From assembly GCF_000423085.1 (NCBI RefSeq), contig NZ_AUHH01000008.1, forward strand, positions 120,800 to 184,799: 64,000 nt of DNA. The letters run 5' to 3'. Numbering within the stretch: the first letter of the stretch is position 1; every line of letters begins with the position of its first letter. The position numbers were made by a program, and so were the translations under genes. The stretch comes from Granulicoccus phenolivorans DSM 17626 = NBRC 107789 = JCM 15570 (lineage in GTDB: Bacteria > Actinomycetota > Actinomycetes > Propionibacteriales > Propionibacteriaceae). The notes under the pieces are model-generated. The model was not told the origin of the DNA, made no database searches, and saw only the letters and a list, made by a program, of their open reading frames with translations. Positions 40,085 to 48,987 of this stretch are shown here, piece after piece.

Positions 40085-42651
40085 AGCGGGAGATTGACGA
40101 ACTCCTCCCCAAGAAGCCCGAGGCGCGACTGCGAATCTACGCATGGTCGCCGAACGATCCACCAGTCGGCTACGCGGGGCTTCTCAAGGTGGGCCAGACG
40201 ACGAAGGCGGATGTGAACGCGCGCATCCGCGAGTCTCAGGGGCAGATGCAGCAGGCATACACGCTGCACGTTGATGAGCTCGCCGAACGAGGCGACGGGA
40301 CGGTGTTTCGCGACTCAGATGTGCGCCAACGGCTGATCGACAAGGGCTTCGAGAACCCGATCTTCGGCTCAGCGCGAGAGTGGATGTGGTGCACCCCAGA
40401 CGATGTGCGCACGGCGATCACTGAGCTTCGCACAGGCGTGAAGCTCAGTGGAACCCATCATGAGAAGTTTCCGATGCGCCCGGAGCAAGCCAGCGCCGTG
40501 GACAAGGCCGAGGGCTACTACAAGTCCATCTGGGCCGAGGACTCTCACGCGGTGCCACGGTTCCTGTGGAACGCCAAGATGCGCTTCGGGAAGACCTTCG
40601 CCTCCTACCAACTCGCGAAGCGGCTCGGCGCCAAACGCATCCTCGTGGTCACCTTCAAGCCCGCAGTGGAGGACGCCTGGCAGACCGACCTGGAGTCTCA
40701 CGCCGACTTCGACGGCTGGCAGTACCTCTCCTCGGCCACCGGGGGCAGCCCAGATGAGGCGGACAAGACTCGGCCACTGGTCTACTTCGGATCGTTCCAG
40801 GACCTGCTCGGGCGAGATCGGAAGACCGGCCTCATCAAGGCGAAGAACGAGTGGGTCCACACCACCAACTGGGACCTCGTCATCTTCGATGAATACCACT
40901 TCGGTGCGTGGCGAGAGTCCGCCAAGGAGCTGTTCGAGGGCGAGGACGAGAAAGTCAAGCAGAAGGAACTGGCCGCGGAGTACAACGACGGCCTCGTGGC
41001 CTTCGACGAGGAGCTTGACGAACTCGGCAACGACGAGGACGACTTCCTGCCGATCACCACCCGCGCCTACCTGTACCTGTCGGGCACGCCATTCAAGGCG
41101 CTGGCAACCGGTGAGTTCATCGAGGAGCAAATCTTCAACTGGACCTACACCGATGAGCAGCGCGCCAAGGCCGAGTACGCCGTCGCGCAACCGGACGCCT
41201 GGAACCCGTACGGGTCGCTCCCGGAGATGCGTCTGTTCACGTACCAGATGCCTGACGAGTTGATTGCCGTTGCGAATCAGGGAGAGTTCGACGAGTTCGA
41301 CCTCAACGAGTTCTTCGAGGCAAAGGGCATCGGTAAGGACGCCGAGTTCACCCACAAGACCGACGTGCAGAAGTGGCTCGATCTCGTCCGCGGCGCTCAC
41401 CTTCCCACCCAGGTCGACGCGATGCGGATGGGCACCCGCCCGCCATTCCCGTACTCCGATGTCCGACTCCTGCCGTACCTTCAGCACTCGTTCTGGTTCC
41501 TGCCCAACGTTGCTGCCTGCGAGGCAATGTCGAACCTGCTCGCGGAGAAGCAGAACGTGTTCTGGCACGACTACAAGGTCCTCGTCGTCGCGGGTCCCGG
41601 CGCGGGCATCGGGCTGGATGCTCTCCCGCCAGTGCGGGCGGCGATCGGCGACGGCCACGACACCAAGACGATCACCCTGTCGTGCGGCAAGCTCACCACG
41701 GGCGTCACCGTCAAGCAGTGGTCCTCGATCCTGATGTTGCGCAACCTCAACTCACCCGAGACCTACTTTCAGGCAGCGTTCCGCGTACAGTCACCGTGGT
41801 CGATCAAGAATCCCGACGGAGACAACCCGAGCGCCGAAGCAGTCCTCAAGCCTGTGTGCTTCGTGTTCGACTTCGCGCCCACTCGCGCGCTGCGTCAGAT
41901 CGCCGACTACGGCGCCGGTCTCTCGCCGGAGACGCCGAACCCTGAGCAAGCCGTCGAGGAGCTCGTGAAGTTCCTGCCCGTGTTGGCGTACGACGGGTCG
42001 AATATGACCCAGGTCGATGCCGGCGGCATCCTCGACATCGCCATGTCGGGCACCTCCGCGACCCTCCTGGCCCGCAAGTGGGAGTCCGCAATCCTCGTCA
42101 ACGTCGACAACGACACCCTGCGCAAGATCATGAACAACCCCGACGCCCTCAACGCCGTCATGAACATCGAAGGCTTCCGCGCGCTCGGCAGCGACATTTT
42201 CGAGACCGTCGTGAACAAGAGCGACGCCGTGAAGAAGGCGAAGAAGGAGAAGGGCGACGACATTACTCCGGCGGAGAAGAAGGAGTTGACGGAGGAGGAG
42301 AAGGAGTACAAGTCCAAGCGGACGCAGATTCAGGAGAAGCTGGTCAAGTTCGCCACCCGCGTCCCTGCGTTCATGTACCTGACCGACTTCCGTGAGAACA
42401 CTCTTACCGACGTCATCACCAAGCTCGAACCCGGCTTGTTCCGCACCGTCACCGGACTGACCGTCGAGGACTTCCACCTCCTCGTGAATCTCGGCGTCTT
42501 TAACGCCACCCATATGAACCAGGCCGTCTTCGCCTTCCGCCGCTACGAGGACTCCTCCTTGTCCTACACCGGCATCGAGTCCCACAAGGGCCTGCGCCGC
42601 TACGGCCTCTACGACACCGTCGTCGCCGTCAACGACGAGACCGCAGTCTGA
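40081..42651 (+). CDS. GIY-YIG-like / SF2 helicase restriction-translocase
   Basis: An 856-residue protein. The N-terminal 115 residues (RLRIYAWSPNDPPVGYAGLLKVGQTTKADVNARIRESQ...SAREWMW) resemble the T5orf172/GIY-YIG nuclease fold. Then come SF2 motifs: Walker A NAKMRFGKT (164-172), DEYH (270-273), LSGTPFKAL, GVTVKQW and YFQAAFRVQSPW. The C-terminal third is helical and charged. This joins a putative nuclease to a DNA translocase, as in ATP-dependent restriction enzymes. It is the last gene of the operon and starts inside the methyltransferase stop. Confidence 0.83.
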   Translation: MKREIDELLPKKPEARLRIYAWSPNDPPVGYAGLLKVGQTTKADVNARIRESQGQMQQAYTLHVDELAERGDGTVFRDSDVRQRLIDKGFENPIFGSAREWMWCTPDDVRTAITELRTGVKLSGTHHEKFPMRPEQASAVDKAEGYYKSIWAEDSHAVPRFLWNAKMRFGKTFASYQLAKRLGAKRILVVTFKPAVEDAWQTDLESHADFDGWQYLSSATGGSPDEADKTRPLVYFGSFQDLLGRDRKTGLIKAKNEWVHTTNWDLVIFDEYHFGAWRESAKELFEGEDEKVKQKELAAEYNDGLVAFDEELDELGNDEDDFLPITTRAYLYLSGTPFKALATGEFIEEQIFNWTYTDEQRAKAEYAVAQPDAWNPYGSLPEMRLFTYQMPDELIAVANQGEFDEFDLNEFFEAKGIGKDAEFTHKTDVQKWLDLVRGAHLPTQVDAMRMGTRPPFPYSDVRLLPYLQHSFWFLPNVAACEAMSNLLAEKQNVFWHDYKVLVVAGPGAGIGLDALPPVRAAIGDGHDTKTITLSCGKLTTGVTVKQWSSILMLRNLNSPETYFQAAFRVQSPWSIKNPDGDNPSAEAVLKPVCFVFDFAPTRALRQIADYGAGLSPETPNPEQAVEELVKFLPVLAYDGSNMTQVDAGGILDIAMSGTSATLLARKWESAILVNVDNDTLRKIMNNPDALNAVMNIEGFRALGSDIFETVVNKSDAVKKAKKEKGDDITPAEKKELTEEEKEYKSKRTQIQEKLVKFATRVPAFMYLTDFRENTLTDVITKLEPGLFRTVTGLTVEDFHLLVNLGVFNATHMNQAVFAFRRYEDSSLSYTGIESHKGLRRYGLYDTVVAVNDETAV

Positions 42652-42681
42652 CCACCCGTCAGCCCGAATCGAGAGAGCCGC

Positions 42682-42900
42682 ATGTACTTCTAGACCCCGT
42701 GCAGCATCGAGGAGATGCTCACCGCCATCCGCAAGCGCGAGTATCTGATGCCAGCTATCCATCGTGAATTTGTCTGAGGCACGGATACCCTGTCGGCTCC
42801 TTCCTGCTCTGGAACTTCAAGCCCGAGACCGCGCAGTCGTACACGTTCTACGAGTTCCTGACGAACTACCGCGAGCGCGACAACCTTACGCGGACAAGAC
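42682..42900 (+). pseudogene. DUF262 (GmrSD-like) N-terminal remnant
   Basis: Two adjacent in-order fragments can be read: SIEEMLTAIRKREYLMPAIHREFV (after a stop codon at 42691) and GYPVGSFLLWNFKPETAQSYTFYEFLTNYRERDN. In intact DUF262 proteins they are separated by about 16 residues (the DSLMR-type helix), so a short internal deletion fused them. The start is 30 bp after the helicase stop on the same strand, so the gene probably was a fifth operon member. The matching C-terminus lies at 48684-48980, beyond the metal island. Confidence 0.72.
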
Positions 42901-42940
42901 AACGGTTCCCTCCGGGCAGCAAGACCCTTCAGCCGATTGG

Positions 42941-43330
42941 TCAGAGGTACCGGCAGATCGACTCGGGTGTGCAGGCCTCCGGCGGCGTCTGTGCTGCGTT
43001 CGCGCGGAGCTCGGCGACGCTGGTACGGAGCAGGCGGAGCTGCTCGAGCTGCTCGTCGATCTCGACCAGTCGCCGGTCGAGGAGGTCTCGAACATGACCG
43101 CACGGCGACCCGCCCGCGTCACGTACTTCGAGGATCTCGGCGGTTTGCGCGAGGGTGAGCCCTGCTGCGCGGGCCCGGTCGATGAATTCGAGCCGCTGCA
43201 CCGCCTCGTCGCCGTAGTTGCGGTACCCGGCCGGGGTGCGCTCCGGCGGTTGGAGCAGCCCGCGCTCCTCGTAGTACCGCAGCGTGGACGCCCTCGTCTT
43301 CGCCTTCCCCGCGAGTTCTCCGATCCGCAT
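42941..43330 (-). CDS. merR: MerR-family regulator of the mercury genes
   Basis: A 129-residue regulator from ATG 43330 (MRIGELAGKAKTRASTLRYYEERGLLQPPERTPAGYRNYGDEAV). The winged-helix and MerR dimer helix are clear; the metal loop cysteine GSPCGHVRDLLDRRL and the C-terminal ACTPESICRYL carry candidate thiol ligands. It diverges from merA, and the operator between them has the typical dyad in an overlong promoter spacer. Whether mercury or another thiophilic ion is sensed cannot be decided from the sequence, but the merA neighbour favours Hg(II). Confidence 0.82.
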   Translation of the reverse strand: MRIGELAGKAKTRASTLRYYEERGLLQPPERTPAGYRNYGDEAVQRLEFIDRARAAGLTLAQTAEILEVRDAGGSPCGHVRDLLDRRLVEIDEQLEQLRLLRTSVAELRANAAQTPPEACTPESICRYL

Positions 43331-43349
43331 CGTCACCTCGGCCACCGAC

Positions 43350-43381
43350 TTGACCTTCAAGCATACTTTAAGGTCCATTCT
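43350..43381 (+). promoter_or_regulatory. MerR-type operator-promoter of merA
   Basis: A -35 box TTGACC (43350-43355) is separated by a 20-bp spacer from a -10 box CATTCT (43376-43381). A 10+4+10 dyad (GACCTTCAAG, then CTTTAAGGTC; 43352-43375) fills the spacer. This is the classic MerR layout, in which metal-bound regulator underwinds an overlong promoter. Confidence 0.75.
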
Positions 43382-43428
43382 TTCAGGAGTGGCCGCATGA
43401 GTGGCCGGTTCGAACTGGAGGAGGCATC

Positions 43429-44805
43429 GTGACATGGCACACGGAGGTTGATCTCGTGGTGATCGGGACGGGCGGGGCGGCGATGTCCGCAGCGATCCAC
43501 GCGCGCCTCGAGGGGGCCAGCGTGGTCGCCATCGAATCGGGAACCCTCGGCGGTACCTGCGTGAACGTGGGTTGTGTGCCGTCCAAGACGCTTCTCGCGG
43601 CCGCGCACACCCGGCACTCCGCCCTCACGAACCGGTTCTCAGGCGTCCCCAGCTCTGCTGGGATGGTCGATCTCAGCGCGCTCATCGAGCAGAAGGATGA
43701 TCTGGTTGGGATGCTCCGCCAGACCAAGTACGCCGACATCGCCGCTGCCTACGGGTTTGACATCCTCCCGGGCACTGCAACGTTCACAGACGCGGGAACC
43801 CTGCTCGTGGATGGACGACCGGTGCGCGCGAAGTCGTATCTCGTCGCCACCGGCGCCGAGCCGCACGTGCCGGCAATCCCTGGGCTTGAGCAGGTTGATT
43901 ACCTCACGTCGACCACAGCGATGGAACTGACGGAACTGCCCGCGTCGCTCGTGGTGATCGGCGGTGGCTTCGTCGGCCTGGAACAGGCGCAGCTGTTCGC
44001 CCGGCTCGGAGTAGAGGTCACCGTCATCGGTCGGCTCGCCCCGCACGCCGAACCGGAACTGTCATCCGAGCTCCGCAAGGCCTTCCTGGCCGAGGGGATC
44101 AGCGTCATCGGCGACCGCGCAGCCACGATCACCCAGCACGAGGGCCTGGTCCAGGTGACGACCCGCAACGGGAAGGACGCGACCGGTGAACGTGTCCTCG
44201 TTGCCACCGGTCGCACCCCGCGCACCGAAGGGCTCAACCTTCCTGCTGCGGGTATCGCGACCGACGAGCGCGGCTTCGTCATCGTAGACGAGCAGCAGCG
44301 GACCACGAACCCGGCTGTGTTCGCCGCCGGTGACGTCACTGACGTGCCCCAGTACGTGTACGTCGCCGCGAGGACTGGGAAGATCGCCGCGCACAACGCC
44401 CTGGGTCACGACGAGCGAGTCGACTACACCGGGTTGCCGTCTGTGCTGTTCACCTCACCCCAACTGGCCTCCGCCGGGATCACCGAAGCCAGCGCCATCG
44501 CCGCCGGATACCGGTGCGCCTGCCGATTCCTACGACTTTCCGACGTGCCCAGGGCCATCGCCAACCACGACACACGCGGCGGCATCAAGGTCGTCGCCGA
44601 CGCCGACACCGGCAAAGTCCTCGGTATCCACGCCCTCGCCGACACCGCTGGGGAGATGATGCTCGCCGCAACCTACGCCATCACCGCCGGATTCACCGTC
44701 ACCCAACTCGCCGACACCTGGGCCCCCTACCTCACCATGGCCGAAGGCATCCGCCTCACCGCGAACCTCTTCCGCAACGAACTCCCCACCTCCTGCTGCG
44801 CCTGA
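43429..44805 (+). CDS. merA: Mercuric reductase
   Basis: A 458-residue FAD/NAD(P) disulfide oxidoreductase. The redox pair is GGTCVNVGCVPSKT (Cys44, Cys49), the NAD motif is VVIGGGFVGLEQAQLFARLG, and the FAD motif is AAGDVTDVPQYVYVAA. The C-terminal dipeptide cysteines SCCA (456-457) receive Hg(II) and mark MerA off from dihydrolipoamide dehydrogenase. It lacks the N-terminal MerP-like domain found in longer forms. It reduces Hg(II) to volatile Hg(0). No merT/merP lies in the window. Confidence 0.94.
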   Translation: MTWHTEVDLVVIGTGGAAMSAAIHARLEGASVVAIESGTLGGTCVNVGCVPSKTLLAAAHTRHSALTNRFSGVPSSAGMVDLSALIEQKDDLVGMLRQTKYADIAAAYGFDILPGTATFTDAGTLLVDGRPVRAKSYLVATGAEPHVPAIPGLEQVDYLTSTTAMELTELPASLVVIGGGFVGLEQAQLFARLGVEVTVIGRLAPHAEPELSSELRKAFLAEGISVIGDRAATITQHEGLVQVTTRNGKDATGERVLVATGRTPRTEGLNLPAAGIATDERGFVIVDEQQRTTNPAVFAAGDVTDVPQYVYVAARTGKIAAHNALGHDERVDYTGLPSVLFTSPQLASAGITEASAIAAGYRCACRFLRLSDVPRAIANHDTRGGIKVVADADTGKVLGIHALADTAGEMMLAATYAITAGFTVTQLADTWAPYLTMAEGIRLTANLFRNELPTSCCA

Positions 44806-45027
44806 CACAAGAGCCGGGCCCAGCGATGTGGTGATCCAAGTGATATCCGCGACGCCTTCAACACCGGCACCGACCGCGTGATCGACGCCTACGCGGTCAG
44901 CGTGGGCTCAGTTGAGGCAGCGGCGCCGAGCACGTCGTCTGGGCCGCTCACACGCGCAGCGCACCGGGACACTCAGCCGCCAGGTAGCAACCACAGCACG
45001 CTGCCATCTACGCAGTCGGCTACGAGT

Positions 45028-45630
45028 TCAGAGGCCGAAGGCACCACCACTGACGAGGATGAAGATGCCCAGGCCGATGAGCACGATCGGGAACAGGATG
45101 TGTTCCCAGCGTTCCAGGAGTTCGGCGATCGGTCGGCGGGTGGCGACGAACTTGCCCAGGCCGACGAGGGCGGCGACCAGGGCGAGGAACACGATGCAGT
45201 ACGCCACCACGGCCGCTGGGCCCACGCTGAGGAAGACCGGGACGTAGACGCCGATGTTGTCCCCGCCGTTGGCGAAGGTCACCCCGGCCACCGTCCACAC
45301 CCCAACCTTCTTGCCCTCGACCTTTGCCTCATCGTCATCGTCGGCACCGCGGTTGCGCCAGGCTTGCCACGCAGCCCAAAGTCCCAACCCCAGCGGAATG
45401 AGTCCGAAGTAGGGGATGACCTCTGGCGGCAGGAACGCTCCCGCCCCGAGCGTCACCAGCACGGAAGCGCCCAGGATGCCAGCGAACCCGAGGTACTGTC
45501 CGACCAGGATTCGGGCGGTGGTCCCGCGCTGGCCCGCGCCTCGGGCGAAGAACAGTGAGAGCACGATGATGTCATCGATGTTCGTGGCGATGAATAGGCC
45601 GATCGCCTGCAGGACGGAGGACAGGATCAT
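45028..45630 (-). CDS. cadD: CadD-type cadmium resistance transporter
   Basis: A 200-residue protein of six membrane helices (LSSVLQAIGLFIATNIDDIIVLSLFFARG ... WTVAGVTFANGGDNIGVYVPVFLSVG ... HILFPIVLIGLGIFILVSGGAFGL). The motifs ATNIDDI and FANGGDNIGVY are the paired acidic signatures of CadD/LysE-fold cadmium exporters. A charged loop (RGADDDDEAKVEGKKVGV) separates the halves. It stands alone between merA and lspA. Confidence 0.88.
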   Translation of the reverse strand: MILSSVLQAIGLFIATNIDDIIVLSLFFARGAGQRGTTARILVGQYLGFAGILGASVLVTLGAGAFLPPEVIPYFGLIPLGLGLWAAWQAWRNRGADDDDEAKVEGKKVGVWTVAGVTFANGGDNIGVYVPVFLSVGPAAVVAYCIVFLALVAALVGLGKFVATRRPIAELLERWEHILFPIVLIGLGIFILVSGGAFGL

Positions 45631-45706
45631 GCGCCCACCGCCGCGTTACAGCCGCCTGGCGACCCAGCGGTTCCGGCAGCCGCGTGCCGTTGATACTCTG
45701 CGACCA

Positions 45707-46276
45707 TCATTGTCCGTTCCTGGTGTGGTGTGGGCCTCGGAGGTAAAGCAGGACGCCCAGGGCGACGCCGAAACCGAGGATGACGTCGGCAAGGTTGCCG
45801 ATGAACAGGTTGCCGTAGGCGAGGAAGTCGGTGACGTGACCGCGGCCAAACTCGGGAGGGGCGAACAGCCGGTCCAGCAGGTTGCCGACCGCGCCTCCCC
45901 ACACCAGGCCGATCGCGACCGCCCACCCGACGGTGCGGGCGCGGGTTGCGGCGACGAGTAGAGCGACAGAGGCCGCCGCGGCGATGACGGTGAGCAGCCA
46001 GGTTGCGCCGGCTCCGAGGGACATCACGGTGCCGGGGTTGAACGCGAGCTGCAAGCCGAGCCAGTCTCCCAAGAGCGGAATACGGTCATCCTCGCTGAGC
46101 TGAGCGAGGGCGAGTGCCTTGCTGCCTTGATCGATCAGCACCGCGCCAGCGGCGACGGCGCACGCGAGCAGGAACCAGCGGAGCCGGACGCGCGCCGCCG
46201 CCGGGCCGACAGAACTCGCTTCCACGGCACCCGCTTTTCCCGGGGAGGGAGCGGAGCCGTCAAGGGGATCGGTCAT
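45707..46276 (-). CDS. lspA: Signal peptidase II (metal-island copy)
   Basis: A 189-residue membrane aspartyl protease with four helices: VLIDQGSKALALAQL, LQLAFNPGTVMSLG, NLLDRLFAPPEFGRGHVTDFLAYGNLF and FIGNLADVILGFGV. The catalytic aspartates lie in NLLDR and NLADV. LspA removes lipoprotein signal peptides; copies linked to Cd/Pb ATPases (as in pbr operons) are known, where they mature a metal-binding lipoprotein. None is seen here. It overlaps cadA by 4 bp. Confidence 0.88.
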   Translation of the reverse strand: MTDPLDGSAPSPGKAGAVEASSVGPAAARVRLRWFLLACAVAAGAVLIDQGSKALALAQLSEDDRIPLLGDWLGLQLAFNPGTVMSLGAGATWLLTVIAAAASVALLVAATRARTVGWAVAIGLVWGGAVGNLLDRLFAPPEFGRGHVTDFLAYGNLFIGNLADVILGFGVALGVLLYLRGPHHTRNGQ

Positions 46277-48177
46277 GCCTTCGTGCGCCGCGCCGCGCGG
46301 AGCCCGTTGAGGATGACGACGACTTCAGCGACCTCGTGTACAAGCACGACCGCGGCGAGCCCGAGGACTCCGGTAATCGCCAGCGGCAGCAGCACCACGA
46401 TGATCGCGATCGACAACACGACGTTCTGGTTGATTATGTTGCGGCCGCGGCGGGCGTGGGCGAGGGCCTGTGGGATGAGGCGCAGGTCGTGGCCGGTGAA
46501 CGCGACGTCGGCCGACTCGATCGCAGCATCGGCGCCCTTGGCTCCCATCGCGATCCCCACATCCGCGGCCGCCAGCGCGGGAGCGTCGTTGATGCCGTCC
46601 CCGATCATGGCAGTGGGCTGAGACTTCGACAACTCCGCGACGGCGGTGGCCTTGTCCTCGGGGCGCAGCTCGGCGCGCACGTCCATGATGCCGGCCTGGC
46701 CGGCCAGCGCTGCGGCGGTGCGGGCGTTGTCGCCGGTGAGCATCGTCACCCCGATCCCGCGGCGGTTCAGCGTGGCGATGACCTCGGGAACCTCTGGGCG
46801 CAGTTCGTCACGCACCCCGATCGCGCCAGCCGGCCGGTCGCCGCGGTGCACGATGACGACGGTCATCCCCTCGGATTCCATCACCTGCACCTGGTCGGCC
46901 AGCGTGCCGGCGTCCAGCCAGCGGGGGCTACCGACGGCGAGACGGGCACTACCGAGCGTGCCGGTGATGCCGCGCCCGGCGGTCTCGGTGACGTCGTGCG
47001 CGGTCGGGGCGTCGGGGACGGCCTTCGTGATCGCGGCGGCCAGCGGGTGCGTGCTGTGACCTTCCAGGCTCGCCGCCCACGCCAGCACCTCATTCTCGGT
47101 CGCGCCGGTGGTGACGACGCGGGTCACCGTGGGCTCGTTGCGGGTCAGCGTGCCGGTCTTGTCGACGGCGACGTGGCGGATGCCGCCGAACCGCTCGAAC
47201 GCGGCCCCGGACTTCACGACCACACCGAACTTCGACGCCGCGCCGATCGCGGAAACAACGGTGACCGGGACGGCGATCGCCAGCGCGCACGGCGAGGCTG
47301 CGACCAGCACCACCAGAGCGCGGGTGATCCACAGCTCAGGGTCGCCGCTCAACAGCGACCCAAGCACGCCGACCAGCACGGCGAGGATCATCACGCCGGG
47401 CACCAGCGGGCGGGCGATCCGGTCGGCCAGGCGGGCACGGTCGCCCTTCTCGGCCTGCGCCTGCTCGACCAGCTCCACGATGGTGGTGAGCGAGTTGTCG
47501 GTGCCGGCGGCGGTGGCCTCGACCTCGAGCACGCCGGTGGTGTTGATCGACCCGGCCGAGACGTCGGTGCCCGGTTCGACCTCGACCGGGATCGATTCAC
47601 CCGTGATCGCGGACGTGTCCAGGCTGCTCCGCCCGGCCCGCACGGTGCCGTCGGTGGCGATCCGTTCGCCCGGCCGGACCACCAGGACATCCCCGACGCG
47701 CAGCTCCTTCGCCTCGACCTCGGCGGTGGCGTCGCCGCGCTTGACGAGTGCGGTTTCGGGCACGAGCTTCAACAGCGCCCGCAACCCTGCGCGGGCGCGG
47801 TCCATCGCCTTGTCCTCCAGCGCCTCCGCGATGGAGTACAGGAATGCCAGCGCGGCGGCCTCCTCGACGTAGCCGAGGATCACCGCGCCGGTCGCGCTGA
47901 TCGTCATCAGCAGCCCGATGCCGAACTTGCCCTTGGTGAACAGCTTGCGCAGCGCGCCCGGCACGAACGTGTACGCGCCCAGCAGCAGGCCGATCCAGAA
48001 CAGCACCAGGCCCGCGGTCTCCGCGCCGGTCCACTCGCACACCAGGCCGGCGGCGAACGCGACGCCGGAGGCGATCGGGATCAGAACGCTCGGGCTCCGA
48101 TACCACGGCCGGTCATCGTCATCATCGTGGTCGTCGAGGTCGACATGCTCGACCTGCGAACCCGTGACCGCGCTCAC
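46273..48177 (-). CDS. cadA: Cadmium/lead/zinc P1B-type ATPase
   Basis: A 634-residue ATPase from GTG 48177 (GTGA overlap with cmtR). The N-terminus is an Asp/His-rich stretch (HVDLDDHDDDDD) instead of a CxxC domain. Core motifs: TGESIPVEVE, VLVAASPCALAIA (SPC metal site), VDKTGTLTRNE, HSTHPLA and GDGINDAPALAAADVGIAMG. It exports divalent soft metals. The regulator and LspA in the same operon point to Cd/Pb. Confidence 0.93.
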   Translation of the reverse strand: MSAVTGSQVEHVDLDDHDDDDDRPWYRSPSVLIPIASGVAFAAGLVCEWTGAETAGLVLFWIGLLLGAYTFVPGALRKLFTKGKFGIGLLMTISATGAVILGYVEEAAALAFLYSIAEALEDKAMDRARAGLRALLKLVPETALVKRGDATAEVEAKELRVGDVLVVRPGERIATDGTVRAGRSSLDTSAITGESIPVEVEPGTDVSAGSINTTGVLEVEATAAGTDNSLTTIVELVEQAQAEKGDRARLADRIARPLVPGVMILAVLVGVLGSLLSGDPELWITRALVVLVAASPCALAIAVPVTVVSAIGAASKFGVVVKSGAAFERFGGIRHVAVDKTGTLTRNEPTVTRVVTTGATENEVLAWAASLEGHSTHPLAAAITKAVPDAPTAHDVTETAGRGITGTLGSARLAVGSPRWLDAGTLADQVQVMESEGMTVVIVHRGDRPAGAIGVRDELRPEVPEVIATLNRRGIGVTMLTGDNARTAAALAGQAGIMDVRAELRPEDKATAVAELSKSQPTAMIGDGINDAPALAAADVGIAMGAKGADAAIESADVAFTGHDLRLIPQALAHARRGRNIINQNVVLSIAIIVVLLPLAITGVLGLAAVVLVHEVAEVVVILNGLRAARRTKA

Positions 48178-48533
48178 GCCCGCACCTCCCCCGCCTGGCA
48201 ACCCTCGACCCCGCAGTCCGGGTCCATGCACGGCACGCTCTCGTCGACCGCAAGCGTGACATCCACCAGCGCCGTCAGCGCGCGGGCCAGGTGCGGGTCT
48301 GCCACCTCGTAGCGGGTCTGTCGGCCCTCGGGCTCGGCCACCACGATCCCGCACCCGCGCAGGCATGTCAGATGGTTCGACACGTTCGAGCGCGACAACC
48401 CCAGCTCGCGGGACAGCACCGCCGGGTAGCTCGGCCCGGCCAGCAGGGTCAGCAGAATGCGGGAGCGGGTCGGGTCGGCCATAGCTCGGCCGAGCCGGTT
48501 CATCACGTCGAGTCGATCGGAAATAGTCAGCAT
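48174..48533 (-). CDS. cmtR: CmtR-type cadmium/lead sensor
   Basis: A 119-residue ArsR/SmtB repressor starting at ATG 48533 (MLTISDRLDVMNRLG). With this start the cysteines fall at 57 and 61 (TCLRGCG) and 102 (VPCMD), exactly the Cd/Pb-binding set of mycobacterial CmtR. The winged-helix HTH is ALSRELGLSRSNVSNHL-like. The ATAC-rich region just upstream of 48533 is the likely operator, since CmtR binds its own promoter. It leads the cmtR-cadA-lspA operon. Confidence 0.92.
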   Translation of the reverse strand: MLTISDRLDVMNRLGRAMADPTRSRILLTLLAGPSYPAVLSRELGLSRSNVSNHLTCLRGCGIVVAEPEGRQTRYEVADPHLARALTALVDVTLAVDESVPCMDPDCGVEGCQAGEVRA

Positions 48534-48683
48534 ACGATGACTATACACTGTACGATGCATATTCGGCGCCAGGTGTCCTCACGAGCGGCGAGTCAGTTGA
48601 CAGCTCCCTACCAGCGAGCGTGGCGAAGTGCTCGAAGATCCGTCGTGGAGAATATGTCCCGTTCCTCGGTGCCGGCGTCCCGC

Positions 48684-48980
48684 TCGATTAAGGTCGACGA
48701 CTACTTGGCCGCCGCATGCCTGCTGCCGAACCTTCAGTTGCTGGGTGGGGCCGCCAACATCGAGAAGCAGGATGGACTGCCTGCGGAGTGGATGGACACC
48801 GCCTTCCCGAGCGAGAACAAGCGAGCTACGTACCTTGCCGAGGACGACCTCGACGGCCTTCCGCTCGACTTGGCCGACTTCACCTCGTTCTTCGAGCAGC
48901 GCAAGCAGCGAGTCCGGGTCCGCCTGCTCGCCGCTCTGGGAACGACACCGGGAGCACCGGAGGACGCCGCTCTCTCGTAG
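48684..48980 (+). pseudogene. DUF262/DUF1524 (GmrSD-like) C-terminal remnant
   Basis: About 98 in-frame residues from 48684 (SIKVDDYLAAACLLPNLQLLGGAANIEKQDGLPAEWMDTAF...PLDLADFTSFFEQRKQRVRVRLLAALGTT). The LPNLQLL-x-G-x3-NIEKQ pattern followed by a long helical tail is the end of DUF262 proteins with a DUF1524 domain. No N-terminus or start codon belongs to it. Its strand and order relative to the 42682 fragment fit a single gene cut by the metal island. Confidence 0.68.
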
Positions 48981-48987
48981 CCCACGT

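Noticed and set aside
43429..44805. Dihydrolipoamide dehydrogenase instead of MerA
   Set aside because: The C-terminal SCCA cysteine pair and the adjacent MerR operator favour mercuric reductase.
44806..45027. Possible gene fragment between merA and cadD
   Set aside because: A short frame (DIRDAFNTGTDRVIDAYAVSVG) is readable but has no recognised relative or start context.
46114..48312. 732-codon open frame on the plus strand
   Set aside because: Antisense to cadA and lspA, both with clear motifs; composition is typical of a high-GC shadow frame.
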